Below are positions 1-5,160 of a stretch of 5,583 nt of DNA, piece by piece; within the stretch, counting starts at the first letter, position 1; every line of letters starts with the position of its first letter. Position numbers and translations under genes: made by a program. The notes beneath the pieces are model-generated. The model did no database searches and was not told the DNA's origin. It saw only the letters and a program-made list of their open reading frames with translations. Location of the stretch: assembly GCA_025455765.1 (NCBI GenBank), contig JALOLX010000118.1:1-5583 (forward strand). Reading direction: 5' to 3'. Source of the stretch: Flavobacteriales bacterium. Its GTDB lineage: Bacteria; Bacteroidota; Bacteroidia; Flavobacteriales_F; PHOS-HE28.

Positions 1-969
1 TACCGCATCATCAACCTGGATGCGCTCACCTATGCGGGCAACCTGGAGAATCTCCGCGATATCGAGCGCGCACCGAACTACACGTTCGTGAAGGCCGATA
101 TCTGCGATGCGGATGCGGTCACCAAGGTCTTCCGGGAATACGCCATCGATGGCGTGATCCACCTTGCGGCCGAGAGCCATGTGGACCGCAGCATCACCGA
201 TCCGCTCAGCTTCGTTCGCACCAACGTGTTCGGTACGGTGACCCTTCTTAATGCCGCCAAGGAAGCGTGGAAAGGCAACTTCGAGGGCAAGCGCTTCTAC
301 CACGTTTCCACCGACGAGGTCTACGGTTCGCTCCACGACGACAGGCTTTTTCTGGAGACCACGCCTTACGATCCACAAAGCCCGTACAGCGCAAGCAAGG
401 CGGCCAGCGATCATTTCGTGCGGGCCTATGGCAATACCTACAAGCTGCCCTTCGTGCTGAGCAATTGCAGCAACAACTACGGCAGCCACCATTTCCCTGA
501 GAAGTTGATCCCGCTCATGATCAACAACATCCGCACCAACAAGCCGCTGCCGGTGTATGGCAAGGGCGAGAACGTGCGCGACTGGCTCTGGGTGGAGGAT
601 CATGCTGCCGCCATCGACACCATCTTCCATACCGGCGTCAACGGCGAGACCTACAACATCGGCGGCCACAACGAGTGGAAGAACATCGACCTGGTGCACC
701 TGCTCTGCGGCATCATGGACCGCAAGCTGGGCCGCGCGGAAGGGGAGAGCGCCAAGCTGATCACCTACGTCACCGACCGCGCCGGGCATGATCTGCGCTA
801 TGCCATCGACGCCTCCAAGATCGAGCGCGAATTGGGGTGGAAGCCGAGCATCACCTTCGAAGTTGGCCTGGAGCGTACGGTGGATTGGTACCTGGCCAAC
901 ACCGAATGGCTGGATCACGTGACCAGCGGTGCCTACCAGAAGTACTACGCCGAGCATTACGCTGGATGA
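1..969 (+). CDS. rfbB: dTDP-glucose 4,6-dehydratase, 5'-truncated by window edge
   Basis: The enzyme converts dTDP-D-glucose to dTDP-4-keto-6-deoxy-D-glucose using tightly bound NAD+, the second step of dTDP-L-rhamnose and related deoxysugar synthesis in the cytoplasm. The reading frame is open from base 1 and gives 322 residues. The family is usually about 350 long, so roughly 28 N-terminal residues, including the GxxGxxG NAD-binding loop, lie outside the window. Visible in order (fragment numbering) are the catalytic STDEVYG segment at 103-109 with the Asp105-Glu106 pair, the short-chain dehydrogenase YxxxK pair at Tyr129/Lys133, SNNYG at 157-161, PEKLIP at 166-171 and the sugar-nucleotide-binding stretch ENVRDW at 190-195. 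An internal ATG at base 88 is not the start, because the family-typical NLDALTYAGNLENL lies upstream of it. The next gene, a CpsB-type phosphatase, follows in the same direction after 136 bp, fitting a polysaccharide locus. The family call is very secure. Confidence 0.96.
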   Translation, partial: YRIINLDALTYAGNLENLRDIERAPNYTFVKADICDADAVTKVFREYAIDGVIHLAAESHVDRSITDPLSFVRTNVFGTVTLLNAAKEAWKGNFEGKRFYHVSTDEVYGSLHDDRLFLETTPYDPQSPYSASKAASDHFVRAYGNTYKLPFVLSNCSNNYGSHHFPEKLIPLMINNIRTNKPLPVYGKGENVRDWLWVEDHAAAIDTIFHTGVNGETYNIGGHNEWKNIDLVHLLCGIMDRKLGRAEGESAKLITYVTDRAGHDLRYAIDASKIERELGWKPSITFEVGLERTVDWYLANTEWLDHVTSGAYQKYYAEHYAG

Positions 970-1021
970 GGCCTCGCAAGAGCGTGAACGGGTAAGTGGG
1001 TGAGGAGCCGTGCACAGGGAT

Positions 1022-1102
1022 CACTTGCACCCTCGCACTCTATCACTCTGTCACCCTTTCGATCTTTCACCCTTTCCACCCTTTCTCCCGCACCTTTGCA
1101 CC
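1022..1102 (+). repeat. Pyrimidine-rich degenerate CAC-phased tandem tract
   Basis: This tract lies between rfbB and the phosphatase gene. The plus strand is almost purine-free over long runs. CAC trinucleotides recur at 1022, 1028, 1036, 1044, 1052, 1068, 1077, 1091 and 1099, mostly with spacings of 8 or multiples close to it. The clearest unit is CACCCTTTC, perfect at 1052-1060, 1068-1076 and 1077-1085, preceded by two CACTCT units at 1036 and 1044. The frame of the downstream gene stays open through the tract, so a GTG at 1010 could in principle add 32 low-complexity residues, but the family argues against that. Its function is not evident. It could be an untranslated leader, a slippage-prone repeat or a protein-binding array. 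Confidence 0.6.
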
Positions 1103-1105
1103 CGC

Positions 1106-1855
1106 ATGGGACTCTTCAGCAAGCTCTTCACCCGGAAGGAGGCCGATATGCCTCCGGCTGACCTGTCGGTGCTCGGCGTGGATGTGCACTCCCATTTCAT
1201 CCCAGGCATCGATGATGGTGCGCAGAACCTTGCGCAGACCATCGAACTGCTCACTGCCATGCGGGCGCTGGGCTACCGCAAGGTGATCACCACCCCGCAC
1301 AGCATGGCCGACGGCTACCGCAATAGCCCGGAGATCATCCTCGGCGGTCTGGAGAAGGTGCGGCGCGAAGTGGCGCGCGTGGGCCTCGATATCCAAGTGG
1401 AGGCCGCAGCGGAGTATTACCTCGACCACGACCTTGCGCCCAAAGTGGAAGGCCGTTCGGTGCTCACTTTCGGCACGAACTATCTGCTGTTCGAACTGCC
1501 CTTCATCAGTGAACCGTCCATGCTCAAGCAGCTGGTCTTCCAGATGCAGACCCAGGGTTACAAGCCTGTGCTGGCCCATCCTGAGCGCTATGCGTTCTGG
1601 TACAACGACCTGGCACGTTATACCGAACTGAAGGAACGCGGGGTGCTCTTTCAGCTCAACCTGATCGCACTTTCGGGTGCCTACGGTCCACAAGCCAAAC
1701 AGGTCGCCGAGCGCCTGATCGATGCCGGAGCGTACGAATTCCTCGGCAGTGACTGCCACCATATGGGGCACGTGGAGGCCATCAGGAACACGCTCGTGCG
1801 GCCCTACCTGCACAAGCTGATCGCGAGCGGGAAGCTGCTCAACAGCACCCTGTGA
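1106..1855 (+). CDS. cpsB: CpsB/YwqE-type PHP-domain protein-tyrosine phosphatase
   Basis: This is probably a metal-dependent protein-tyrosine phosphatase of the CpsB/CapC/YwqE family, which dephosphorylates the bacterial tyrosine kinase controlling capsule or exopolysaccharide chain assembly. The protein is 249 residues, normal for the family. Metal-binding PHP motifs are visible: DVHSHFIPGIDDG at 26-38 (His28, His30), TPH at 63-65, AEYY with Glu103, LAHPER at 156-161 (His158) and GSDCHH at 214-219 (Asp216, His218). I chose ATG 1106 because a short basic MGLFSKLF-like N terminus is usual in Bacteroidota homologues. However, an in-frame ATG at 1148 has a textbook AAGGAGG (1136-1142) five bases upstream and would give 235 residues starting just before the PHP domain. 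No Shine-Dalgarno precedes 1106. It lies downstream of rfbB in the same direction, consistent with polysaccharide synthesis. Its last 39 bases are repeated at 2499-2537 beyond a TA module. Family is secure; exact substrate is inferred. Confidence 0.92.
   Translation: MGLFSKLFTRKEADMPPADLSVLGVDVHSHFIPGIDDGAQNLAQTIELLTAMRALGYRKVITTPHSMADGYRNSPEIILGGLEKVRREVARVGLDIQVEAAAEYYLDHDLAPKVEGRSVLTFGTNYLLFELPFISEPSMLKQLVFQMQTQGYKPVLAHPERYAFWYNDLARYTELKERGVLFQLNLIALSGAYGPQAKQVAERLIDAGAYEFLGSDCHHMGHVEAIRNTLVRPYLHKLIASGKLLNSTL
1817..1855 (+). repeat. 39-bp direct repeat, copy 1 (3' end of cpsB)
   Basis: The final 39 bases of cpsB, encoding LIASGKLLNSTL and the stop codon, recur at 2499-2537 in the same orientation with one mismatch (C at 1838, A at 2520). 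The two copies bracket the TA1 module, with 643 bp between them and a period of 682 bp. Identity stops abruptly at both ends, apart from ACAAG just before copy 1 and four bases further upstream of copy 2. The layout resembles the direct repeats left by elements that insert at a gene's 3' end and restore it, but no recombinase gene is present. Confidence 0.93.
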
Positions 1856-1874
1856 AGGACCTTGGCGGCCATCA

Positions 1875-1882
1875 TATCTTTG
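1875..1882 (+). promoter_or_regulatory. Bacteroidota-type -7 box (TATCTTTG) for TA1
   Basis: TATCTTTG matches the Bacteroidota -7 consensus TAnnTTTG at every defined position and ends 15 nt before the TA1 antitoxin ATG. The same octamer, followed by another G, precedes the TA2 antitoxin at almost the same distance. No convincing TTG -33 element is present at 19-21 bp spacing; TGTG at 1851-1854, inside the cpsB terminus, is the nearest candidate. Conservation between the two modules is the main support. If it is active, TA1 is transcribed independently of cpsB. Confidence 0.55.
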
Positions 1883-1897
1883 GACAAAGGGGATGAC

Positions 1898-2161
1898 ATG
1901 ACCACGGCTTCCAGAAAGGCGCTATTGAAGAAACTGATCGAGGCTGAACAAGACCCGGCTGTACTCGAGCTGGTGGACAATGTTCTTCAGCGACGAACGC
2001 GTGATGTTGCTTTCCATAGCGATATGGTCCAGCGTGTCCTACGGTCAGAAGAACAATTCAAGGCCGGTTCATACAAGACAATGGACGAGTTCGATCGGGA
2101 GATGGAGCAATTCATGGATGCCTTACCTGAGCAAGCGCCGAAGCTGCCTCGTAAGCGATGA
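1898..2161 (+). CDS. Antitoxin of TA1 (type II, RelE/ParE-associated), paralogue of the TA2 antitoxin
   Basis: This is a small, helix-rich, charged protein of 87 residues, with no recognised named domain. It is called an antitoxin from its place directly before a RelE/ParE-like toxin frame and from similarity to the protein at 3820-4071. By hand alignment about 36 of 71 positions are identical, with one 4-residue gap (DVAF near 37-40). Conserved blocks are RKA-L-KKLI near 6-14, DPAVL at 19-23, MV-R-L near 43-48, EE--KAG at 51-57 and T--EF---M--F-D-L at 61-75. The C-terminal block is probably the toxin-neutralising part. I chose ATG 1898, because it matches the paralogue's N terminus and has AAAGGGG five bases upstream. 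A longer TTG start at 1862 would run through the promoter box. Its stop overlaps the toxin start (ATGA). It is intact although its toxin partner is broken. It is visibly less GC-rich than cpsB. Confidence 0.8.
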   Translation: MTTASRKALLKKLIEAEQDPAVLELVDNVLQRRTRDVAFHSDMVQRVLRSEEQFKAGSYKTMDEFDREMEQFMDALPEQAPKLPRKR

Positions 2162-2457
2162 AGGTCATAGTCCTTCCACATGCGGAACAAGGCCTGAAGC
2201 GTTCCATTCAGGTTCTATCTGAATTCTACGACCGCAGGTAGTTAAAGAACCTCGAACGTCTGGTGCGTCGTAAGATCCGCTCGTTAGGTAGCAACCCGGG
2301 AGTTGGTCAGTTCGAGCCGGAGTTGGCTTGGATGAACGCAGGACACAGAAGGTTGATCGTTCGGCATTTCAAGATCGTATATCGGATCAAGGATGATGTG
2401 ATCATTGTCAACGATATTTTCGATTCCCGTAAAGATCCAGACGCCATGAAGGGCTGA
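2158..2457 (+). pseudogene. RelE/ParE-family toxin of TA1, interrupted by in-frame amber codon
   Basis: Read from the ATG that overlaps the antitoxin stop (ATGA), the frame has 99 codons but contains TAG at codon 28 (2239-2241). It then continues in the same frame to a TGA at 2455-2457. The intact TA2 toxin is also 99 residues and aligns without a single gap. By hand count 44 of the 98 comparable positions are identical, concentrated at the start (MK-IVL--A) and the end (HRR-IV--FKI-YRI at 63-77, IIV-DIFDSR-DP--MKG at 82-99). At position 28 TA2 has Tyr encoded by TAC, one base from TAG. As written, only a 27-residue peptide would be made. A GTG at 2263 could restart a 64-residue C-terminal piece, but that lacks the N-terminal helices. 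Members of this family are usually mRNA interferases or gyrase inhibitors; which one applied here is unknown. A base-call error would make the gene intact. Confidence 0.85.
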
Positions 2458-2498
2458 TGGTTGGAACGATCCGTCTGAACGCAGTCGGTACAAGTAGC

Positions 2499-2537
2499 CT
2501 GATCGCGAGCGGGAAGCTGATCAACAGCACCCTGTGA
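2499..2537 (+). repeat. 39-bp direct repeat, copy 2 (detached cpsB 3' end)
   Basis: This copy repeats bases 1817-1855 with one difference, so that it would encode KLINSTL rather than KLLNSTL before the stop. It is not attached to any coding frame. The 41 bases between the TA1 toxin stop and this copy hold nothing I recognise. Its TGA (2535-2537) directly abuts the stop codon of convergent fsr (2538-2540), with GTGATCAC forming a perfect palindrome over the junction. The A mismatch also creates a TGATC/GATCA inverted pair at 2500-2504 and 2519-2523. Being pressed against fsr suggests that this copy may be the ancestral cpsB end, with copy 1 brought in or duplicated with TA1. Confidence 0.93.
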
Positions 2538-3746
2538 TCACGCACTGAAGCGTTTCTGGTCAGGCAGCCACCAGCAGAGCAAGCCCAACAGCGGCAGGTA
2601 GGCACACACAGCGAACACCGTGTTGATGCTCGTTGCATCCGCCAACCGGCCGAGCAGGGCACTCCCCAGCCCTGCCATGCCGAAGGCGAAGCCGAAGAAC
2701 AGGCCGGACACCAAGCCCACGCGCCCCGGGATCAGCAGCTGCGCATACACCAGGATGGCCGAAAAGGCCGAGGCCAGGACCAGCCCCGCCAGAAAGGCCA
2801 GCACGCCGGTCCAGAACAGGTTGGCGTGCGGTAGCGCCATTGTGAAAGGCGCCGCACCAAGGATCGAGGCCCACACGATGTTGCGGTATCCGATGCGGTC
2901 GCCCAGGAAGCCACCCACCAACGTGCCGATGGCCGCCGCCAGCAGGAAGAGGAAGAGCATCAGTTGGGCCTGCTGCACCCCAAGCCCGAAGCGGCCGATG
3001 AGGTAGAACGTGTAGTAGCTCGTCATGCTGGCCACATAGAACTGTTTGGAGAAGATGAGCAGCAGCAGCGTGGCCACGATGAGCACCACCTTGCGGGTGG
3101 GCAGCGCACTGCGGTGTACCACCGGGCCACTTGCCTTGCGGGCCTGCACCGCCAGCACCCGCAGGTACCAGCGCCCCACACGCCACAGCACCACCATGGC
3201 CAGCAGGGGCAGCACCACGAACCAACCCACCGTGGCCTGGCCCAACGGTACCACGATCAGTGCTGCCAGCAACGGGCCCAAGGCCGAGCCGGTATTCCCG
3301 CCCAGTTGGAACACCGATTGGGCCAGCGAGCGCTTGCCGCCCGAGGCCATGTACGCCATACGTGAAGCTTCGGGATGGAAGATGCTGGAGCCCACGCCCA
3401 CCAGCGCCACGGCCACCAGGAGCAGGATGAAGGTGTTGGCCTGCGAGAGCAACACCACACCGGTGAGCGTGGCCCCCATGCCGCCCACCAGCGCGAAGGG
3501 CCGCGGATGCTTGTCCGTCCAATGGCCCACCAGCGGTTGCAGGATGGAGGCGGTGGTCTGGAAGGTGAGCGTGATCAGGCCGATCTGCGCGTAGCTGAGC
3601 TGGTAGGACGCTTTTACCAGCGGGTATAGCGCAGGGATCAGCGCTTGCACCGTGTCGTTCAACAAGTGCGAGAACGAGATGGCGAGCAGGACGGGATAGG
3701 CCGTGCGCTGGGCCGCGAAGGAGGTGGTTGGGCCGCTTGGGGGCAT
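2538..3746 (-). CDS. fsr: MFS exporter, fosmidomycin-resistance (Fsr) family
   Basis: This inner-membrane major facilitator transporter is probably a proton-driven drug or metabolite exporter of the Fsr family. E. coli Fsr confers fosmidomycin resistance; the natural substrate is unclear. From ATG 3746 it is 402 residues, close to the roughly 406 of E. coli Fsr. Family marks are SFSHLLNDTVQALIPALYPL at 24-43, the degenerate loop-2 motif GHWTDKHPRP at 74-83, FHPEASR at 123-129, the Gly-rich FQLGGNTGSALGP at 146-158, a basic central loop near 196-218, and GDRIGYR at 282-288, the second-half motif A. Hydrophobic segments throughout suit twelve membrane helices. A TTG at 3794 would add 16 residues, but they look non-conserved and Pro/Ala-rich and that start abuts the TA2 promoter box. 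The gene is divergent from TA2 (73-bp gap) and convergent with TA1. A near-match to the -7 box (TAACTTCG, minus strand, 3755-3762) lies eight bases before the ATG. Confidence 0.92.
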   Translation of the reverse strand: MPPSGPTTSFAAQRTAYPVLLAISFSHLLNDTVQALIPALYPLVKASYQLSYAQIGLITLTFQTTASILQPLVGHWTDKHPRPFALVGGMGATLTGVVLLSQANTFILLLVAVALVGVGSSIFHPEASRMAYMASGGKRSLAQSVFQLGGNTGSALGPLLAALIVVPLGQATVGWFVVLPLLAMVVLWRVGRWYLRVLAVQARKASGPVVHRSALPTRKVVLIVATLLLLIFSKQFYVASMTSYYTFYLIGRFGLGVQQAQLMLFLFLLAAAIGTLVGGFLGDRIGYRNIVWASILGAAPFTMALPHANLFWTGVLAFLAGLVLASAFSAILVYAQLLIPGRVGLVSGLFFGFAFGMAGLGSALLGRLADATSINTVFAVCAYLPLLGLLCWWLPDQKRFSA

Positions 3747-3795
3747 GGGCGGCGCGAAGTTACCGGTGCAGTTAGCGCGAGGGGGCTGTGCCAAT

Positions 3796-3803
3796 TATCT
3801 TTG
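3796..3803 (+). promoter_or_regulatory. Bacteroidota-type -7 box (TATCTTTG) for TA2
   Basis: This is an exact TAnnTTTG match ending 16 nt before the TA2 antitoxin ATG, in the gap divergent from fsr. It is the same octamer as the TA1 box and is again followed by G. A partial -33 candidate, TTAG at 3772-3775, lies about 20 bp upstream. The repeated element could also be part of an operator bound by the antitoxin-toxin complex, as TA operons are commonly autoregulated. That is inference; no clear inverted repeat is centred on it. Confidence 0.6.
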
Positions 3804-3819
3804 GGTTGAACAACGCGTC

Positions 3820-4071
3820 ATGACCATTCCCCAGCGCAAAGCTCAATTGAAGAAGTTGATCGACTCAGTGAACGATCCTGCTGTGTTGGACAGGTTGGCC
3901 AAGGTCCTTGAAAGGCCGGTGCGGCAAAGTGCCATGGTCAAGCGGGCCTTGAAAGCGGAAGAGGATCTGAAGGCTGGGCGTTTTCAAACCTTGGAGGAGT
4001 TCAATAAGGACATGGATGAGTTCATAGATGGACTCTATGCGAAGAAGACGAAGACCAAGGGGCGCGCGTGA
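3820..4071 (+). CDS. Antitoxin of TA2 (type II, RelE/ParE-associated)
   Basis: This predicted antitoxin of 83 residues is highly charged and helix-prone, with no named DNA-binding fold that I recognise. It starts at ATG 3820, which matches the paralogue at 1898 (MT---RKA-LKKLI). Upstream in-frame codons reach back over fsr and the promoter box and are not credible. Blocks shared with the TA1 antitoxin are DPAVL at 19-23, MVKRAL at 39-44, EEDLKAG at 47-53 and T-EEF---MDEF-D near 57-70. The C terminus is a basic KKTKTKGR tail. No Shine-Dalgarno is visible, as is usual in Bacteroidota. Its TGA overlaps the toxin GTG (GTGA), so the two are almost certainly translationally coupled. The function is inferred from module structure and the toxin family, not from a recognised antitoxin domain. 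Confidence 0.82.
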   Translation: MTIPQRKAQLKKLIDSVNDPAVLDRLAKVLERPVRQSAMVKRALKAEEDLKAGRFQTLEEFNKDMDEFIDGLYAKKTKTKGRA

Positions 4072-4367
4072 AGCTGATCGTTCTCGCACAGGCCAAGGAT
4101 AGCGAACGGCGAACGCTACGCCTGTTGGCTCGAACCCATTCTGTGAGCTACGTTCGAGGGCTTCAGAGACAGGTGGCAGGTAAGTTGGAGTGGCTGAAGA
4201 ACAACGCGTTCAGCGGTCAACTGGAGCCGGGTCTTGAAGAACTCGGTCTGCAACATCGTCGGGTCATCGTTGGGCCGTTCAAGATCATCTATCGCATCAC
4301 CACGGAACGGATCATAGTCACCGACATCTTCGACTCTCGGCGTGATCCGAAGGGGATGAAGGGGTGA
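4068..4367 (+). CDS. RelE/ParE-family toxin of TA2, intact
   Basis: This is a 99-residue toxin, a normal size for the RelE/ParE superfamily, starting at a GTG that overlaps the antitoxin stop by four bases. It has a basic N-terminal helical half (residues about 10-45, many Arg) followed by the strand-rich C-terminal half. The family core reads HRRVIVGPFKIIYRI at 63-77, then IIVTDIFDSRRDP at 82-94 and a final MKG. Arg64, Arg65, Arg76, Arg91 and Arg92 are the basic residues most likely to matter. Relatives either cleave mRNA on the ribosome (RelE-like) or poison DNA gyrase (ParE-like), and sequence alone does not separate these here. The broken toxin at 2158-2457 aligns gap-free over the full length. 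The non-ATG start may hold toxin output below antitoxin output. No promoter of its own is visible. Confidence 0.88.
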   Translation: MKLIVLAQAKDSERRTLRLLARTHSVSYVRGLQRQVAGKLEWLKNNAFSGQLEPGLEELGLQHRRVIVGPFKIIYRITTERIIVTDIFDSRRDPKGMKG

Positions 4368-4449
4368 CCGTTTTGACTGTAGGTTCTCTAGGAATTGTTA
4401 CCACTGCACAGCCCAGATAGTATCGAAAGACCCTCCATGGCTTGGACAT

Positions 4450-5121
4450 TCAATAGCTCCCTTCGCGAATGGGGAAATTCTCTCTGAACTCGTCCATATC
4501 TGGCCCGTGCAGGTCGGGCGCTTCACGCACCCAATGTTCCACATTCGTTTCTGGCCATGGCTTCAACCCATAGTGGATTATTTTTCCGACCACCCTGTCG
4601 AGGCGTTTCTTGATCCTCTTTCGGTTGGTGAACAGCCCAAAGCGCGTGCGCTGATGCATGTGGATCGCACGGCAAGTCAAGAATTCCCAATGGAACCAAC
4701 TCCACTCGTTAAGGAGGTCAGCTTCGATCCGCCTCAACCACGCCATGTCCCGTTTCCCATCGGGCCTTCGCATCGGATGGAAGTAGATCATGATACAAAG
4801 ATCCGGCCCGATCCGTCTGTAGAAGTGGCTTGTCGGGTTCACGTAGATCCGTGTGAAGTAGCCTTGATAGGTTCCCTTGTAACCCGAGTACTGGCCGATG
4901 GTTTCGATCACAAAACCCTCGGACTGCAACCAGTTAAGTCTTTTCCCATTCAAGGCATTTCGATGTTGCAATTGGGAATAGATCGACATGCCCCACACGA
5001 CCAAGCACGCAAAGAGTATAGCTCCTATGGACCGGTCAGCGTAAATGGACAGCACGACACAAAATAGAGTGGCAGCTAAGCTCGCCACGATCTTCGTCGG
5101 CCAATGTTTGAGCCAAGACAT
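4450..5121 (-). CDS. Hypothetical protein with two N-terminal membrane helices
   Basis: I do not recognise this protein of 223 residues. It starts at ATG 5121; a TTG two codons earlier is less likely because it overlaps a probable promoter box. Two hydrophobic segments, about 11-28 and 31-49, are separated only by a short Asp-Arg turn and form a hairpin. A basic stretch follows (QHRNALNGKR), so both ends are probably cytoplasmic. The remaining roughly 165 residues are soluble and rich in Trp, Tyr, His and Arg, with a cluster RTRFGLFTNRKRIKKRLDR near 158-176 and an acidic C terminus. This could be a membrane-anchored domain acting on a cytoplasmic partner, but no catalytic motif stands out. 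It lies 39 bp downstream of fabD on the same strand and converges with TA2 across 82 bp in which I see no clear terminator. It is less GC-rich than fabD and fsr, suggesting an accessory gene. Confidence 0.7.
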   Translation of the reverse strand: MSWLKHWPTKIVASLAATLFCVVLSIYADRSIGAILFACLVVWGMSIYSQLQHRNALNGKRLNWLQSEGFVIETIGQYSGYKGTYQGYFTRIYVNPTSHFYRRIGPDLCIMIYFHPMRRPDGKRDMAWLRRIEADLLNEWSWFHWEFLTCRAIHMHQRTRFGLFTNRKRIKKRLDRVVGKIIHYGLKPWPETNVEHWVREAPDLHGPDMDEFRENFPIREGSY

Positions 5122-5124
5122 ACA

Positions 5125-5132
5125 CAAACCTA
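5125..5132 (-). promoter_or_regulatory. Possible -7 box (TAGGTTTG) for the hypothetical membrane protein gene
   Basis: On the minus strand, TAGGTTTG fits TAnnTTTG at all defined positions and ends three bases before the ATG at 5121. No TTG -33 element is visible at the usual spacing, so a chance match is possible. If it is real, the transcript would start at or within a few bases of the start codon, giving a leaderless or nearly leaderless mRNA and expression independent of upstream fabD. Confidence 0.35.
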
Positions 5133-5160
5133 CTGAACGACCTGAACGCAGAATCCGAGC

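Noticed and set aside
1067..1813. Long minus-strand open frame of 248 codons opposite the phosphatase gene
   Set aside because: It is antisense to a gene with complete PHP metal motifs; its translation has no recognisable domain, and such frames are common opposite GC-rich genes.
2560..3522. A 320-codon minus-strand frame plus several plus-strand frames across fsr
   Set aside because: They give Gly/Ala/Arg/Pro-rich low-complexity translations in shifted or antisense frames, while the fsr frame shows clear transporter motifs and membrane segments throughout.
3747..3794. N-terminal extension of Fsr from a TTG at 3794
   Set aside because: The added residues are not family-like and the start would touch the TA2 promoter box; ATG 3746 gives the normal length.
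4072..4085. AAGCTGATCG at the start of the TA2 toxin, resembling the cpsB-end repeat
   Set aside because: Only about ten bases match and they encode the toxin's conserved N-terminal residues, so this is not a third repeat copy.
4458..4474. Possible terminator hairpin around TTCGCGAA between TA2 and the convergent gene
   Set aside because: The stem is short with a bulged T, lies inside the 3' coding end of the minus-strand gene and is not followed by a T run on either strand.
4507..5067. 186-codon plus-strand frame opposite the hypothetical membrane protein gene
   Set aside because: The minus-strand frame is longer and has two sensible membrane helices and a positive-inside charge pattern; the plus frame shows no domain. 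As neither strand matches a family I know, this is a judgement rather than proof.
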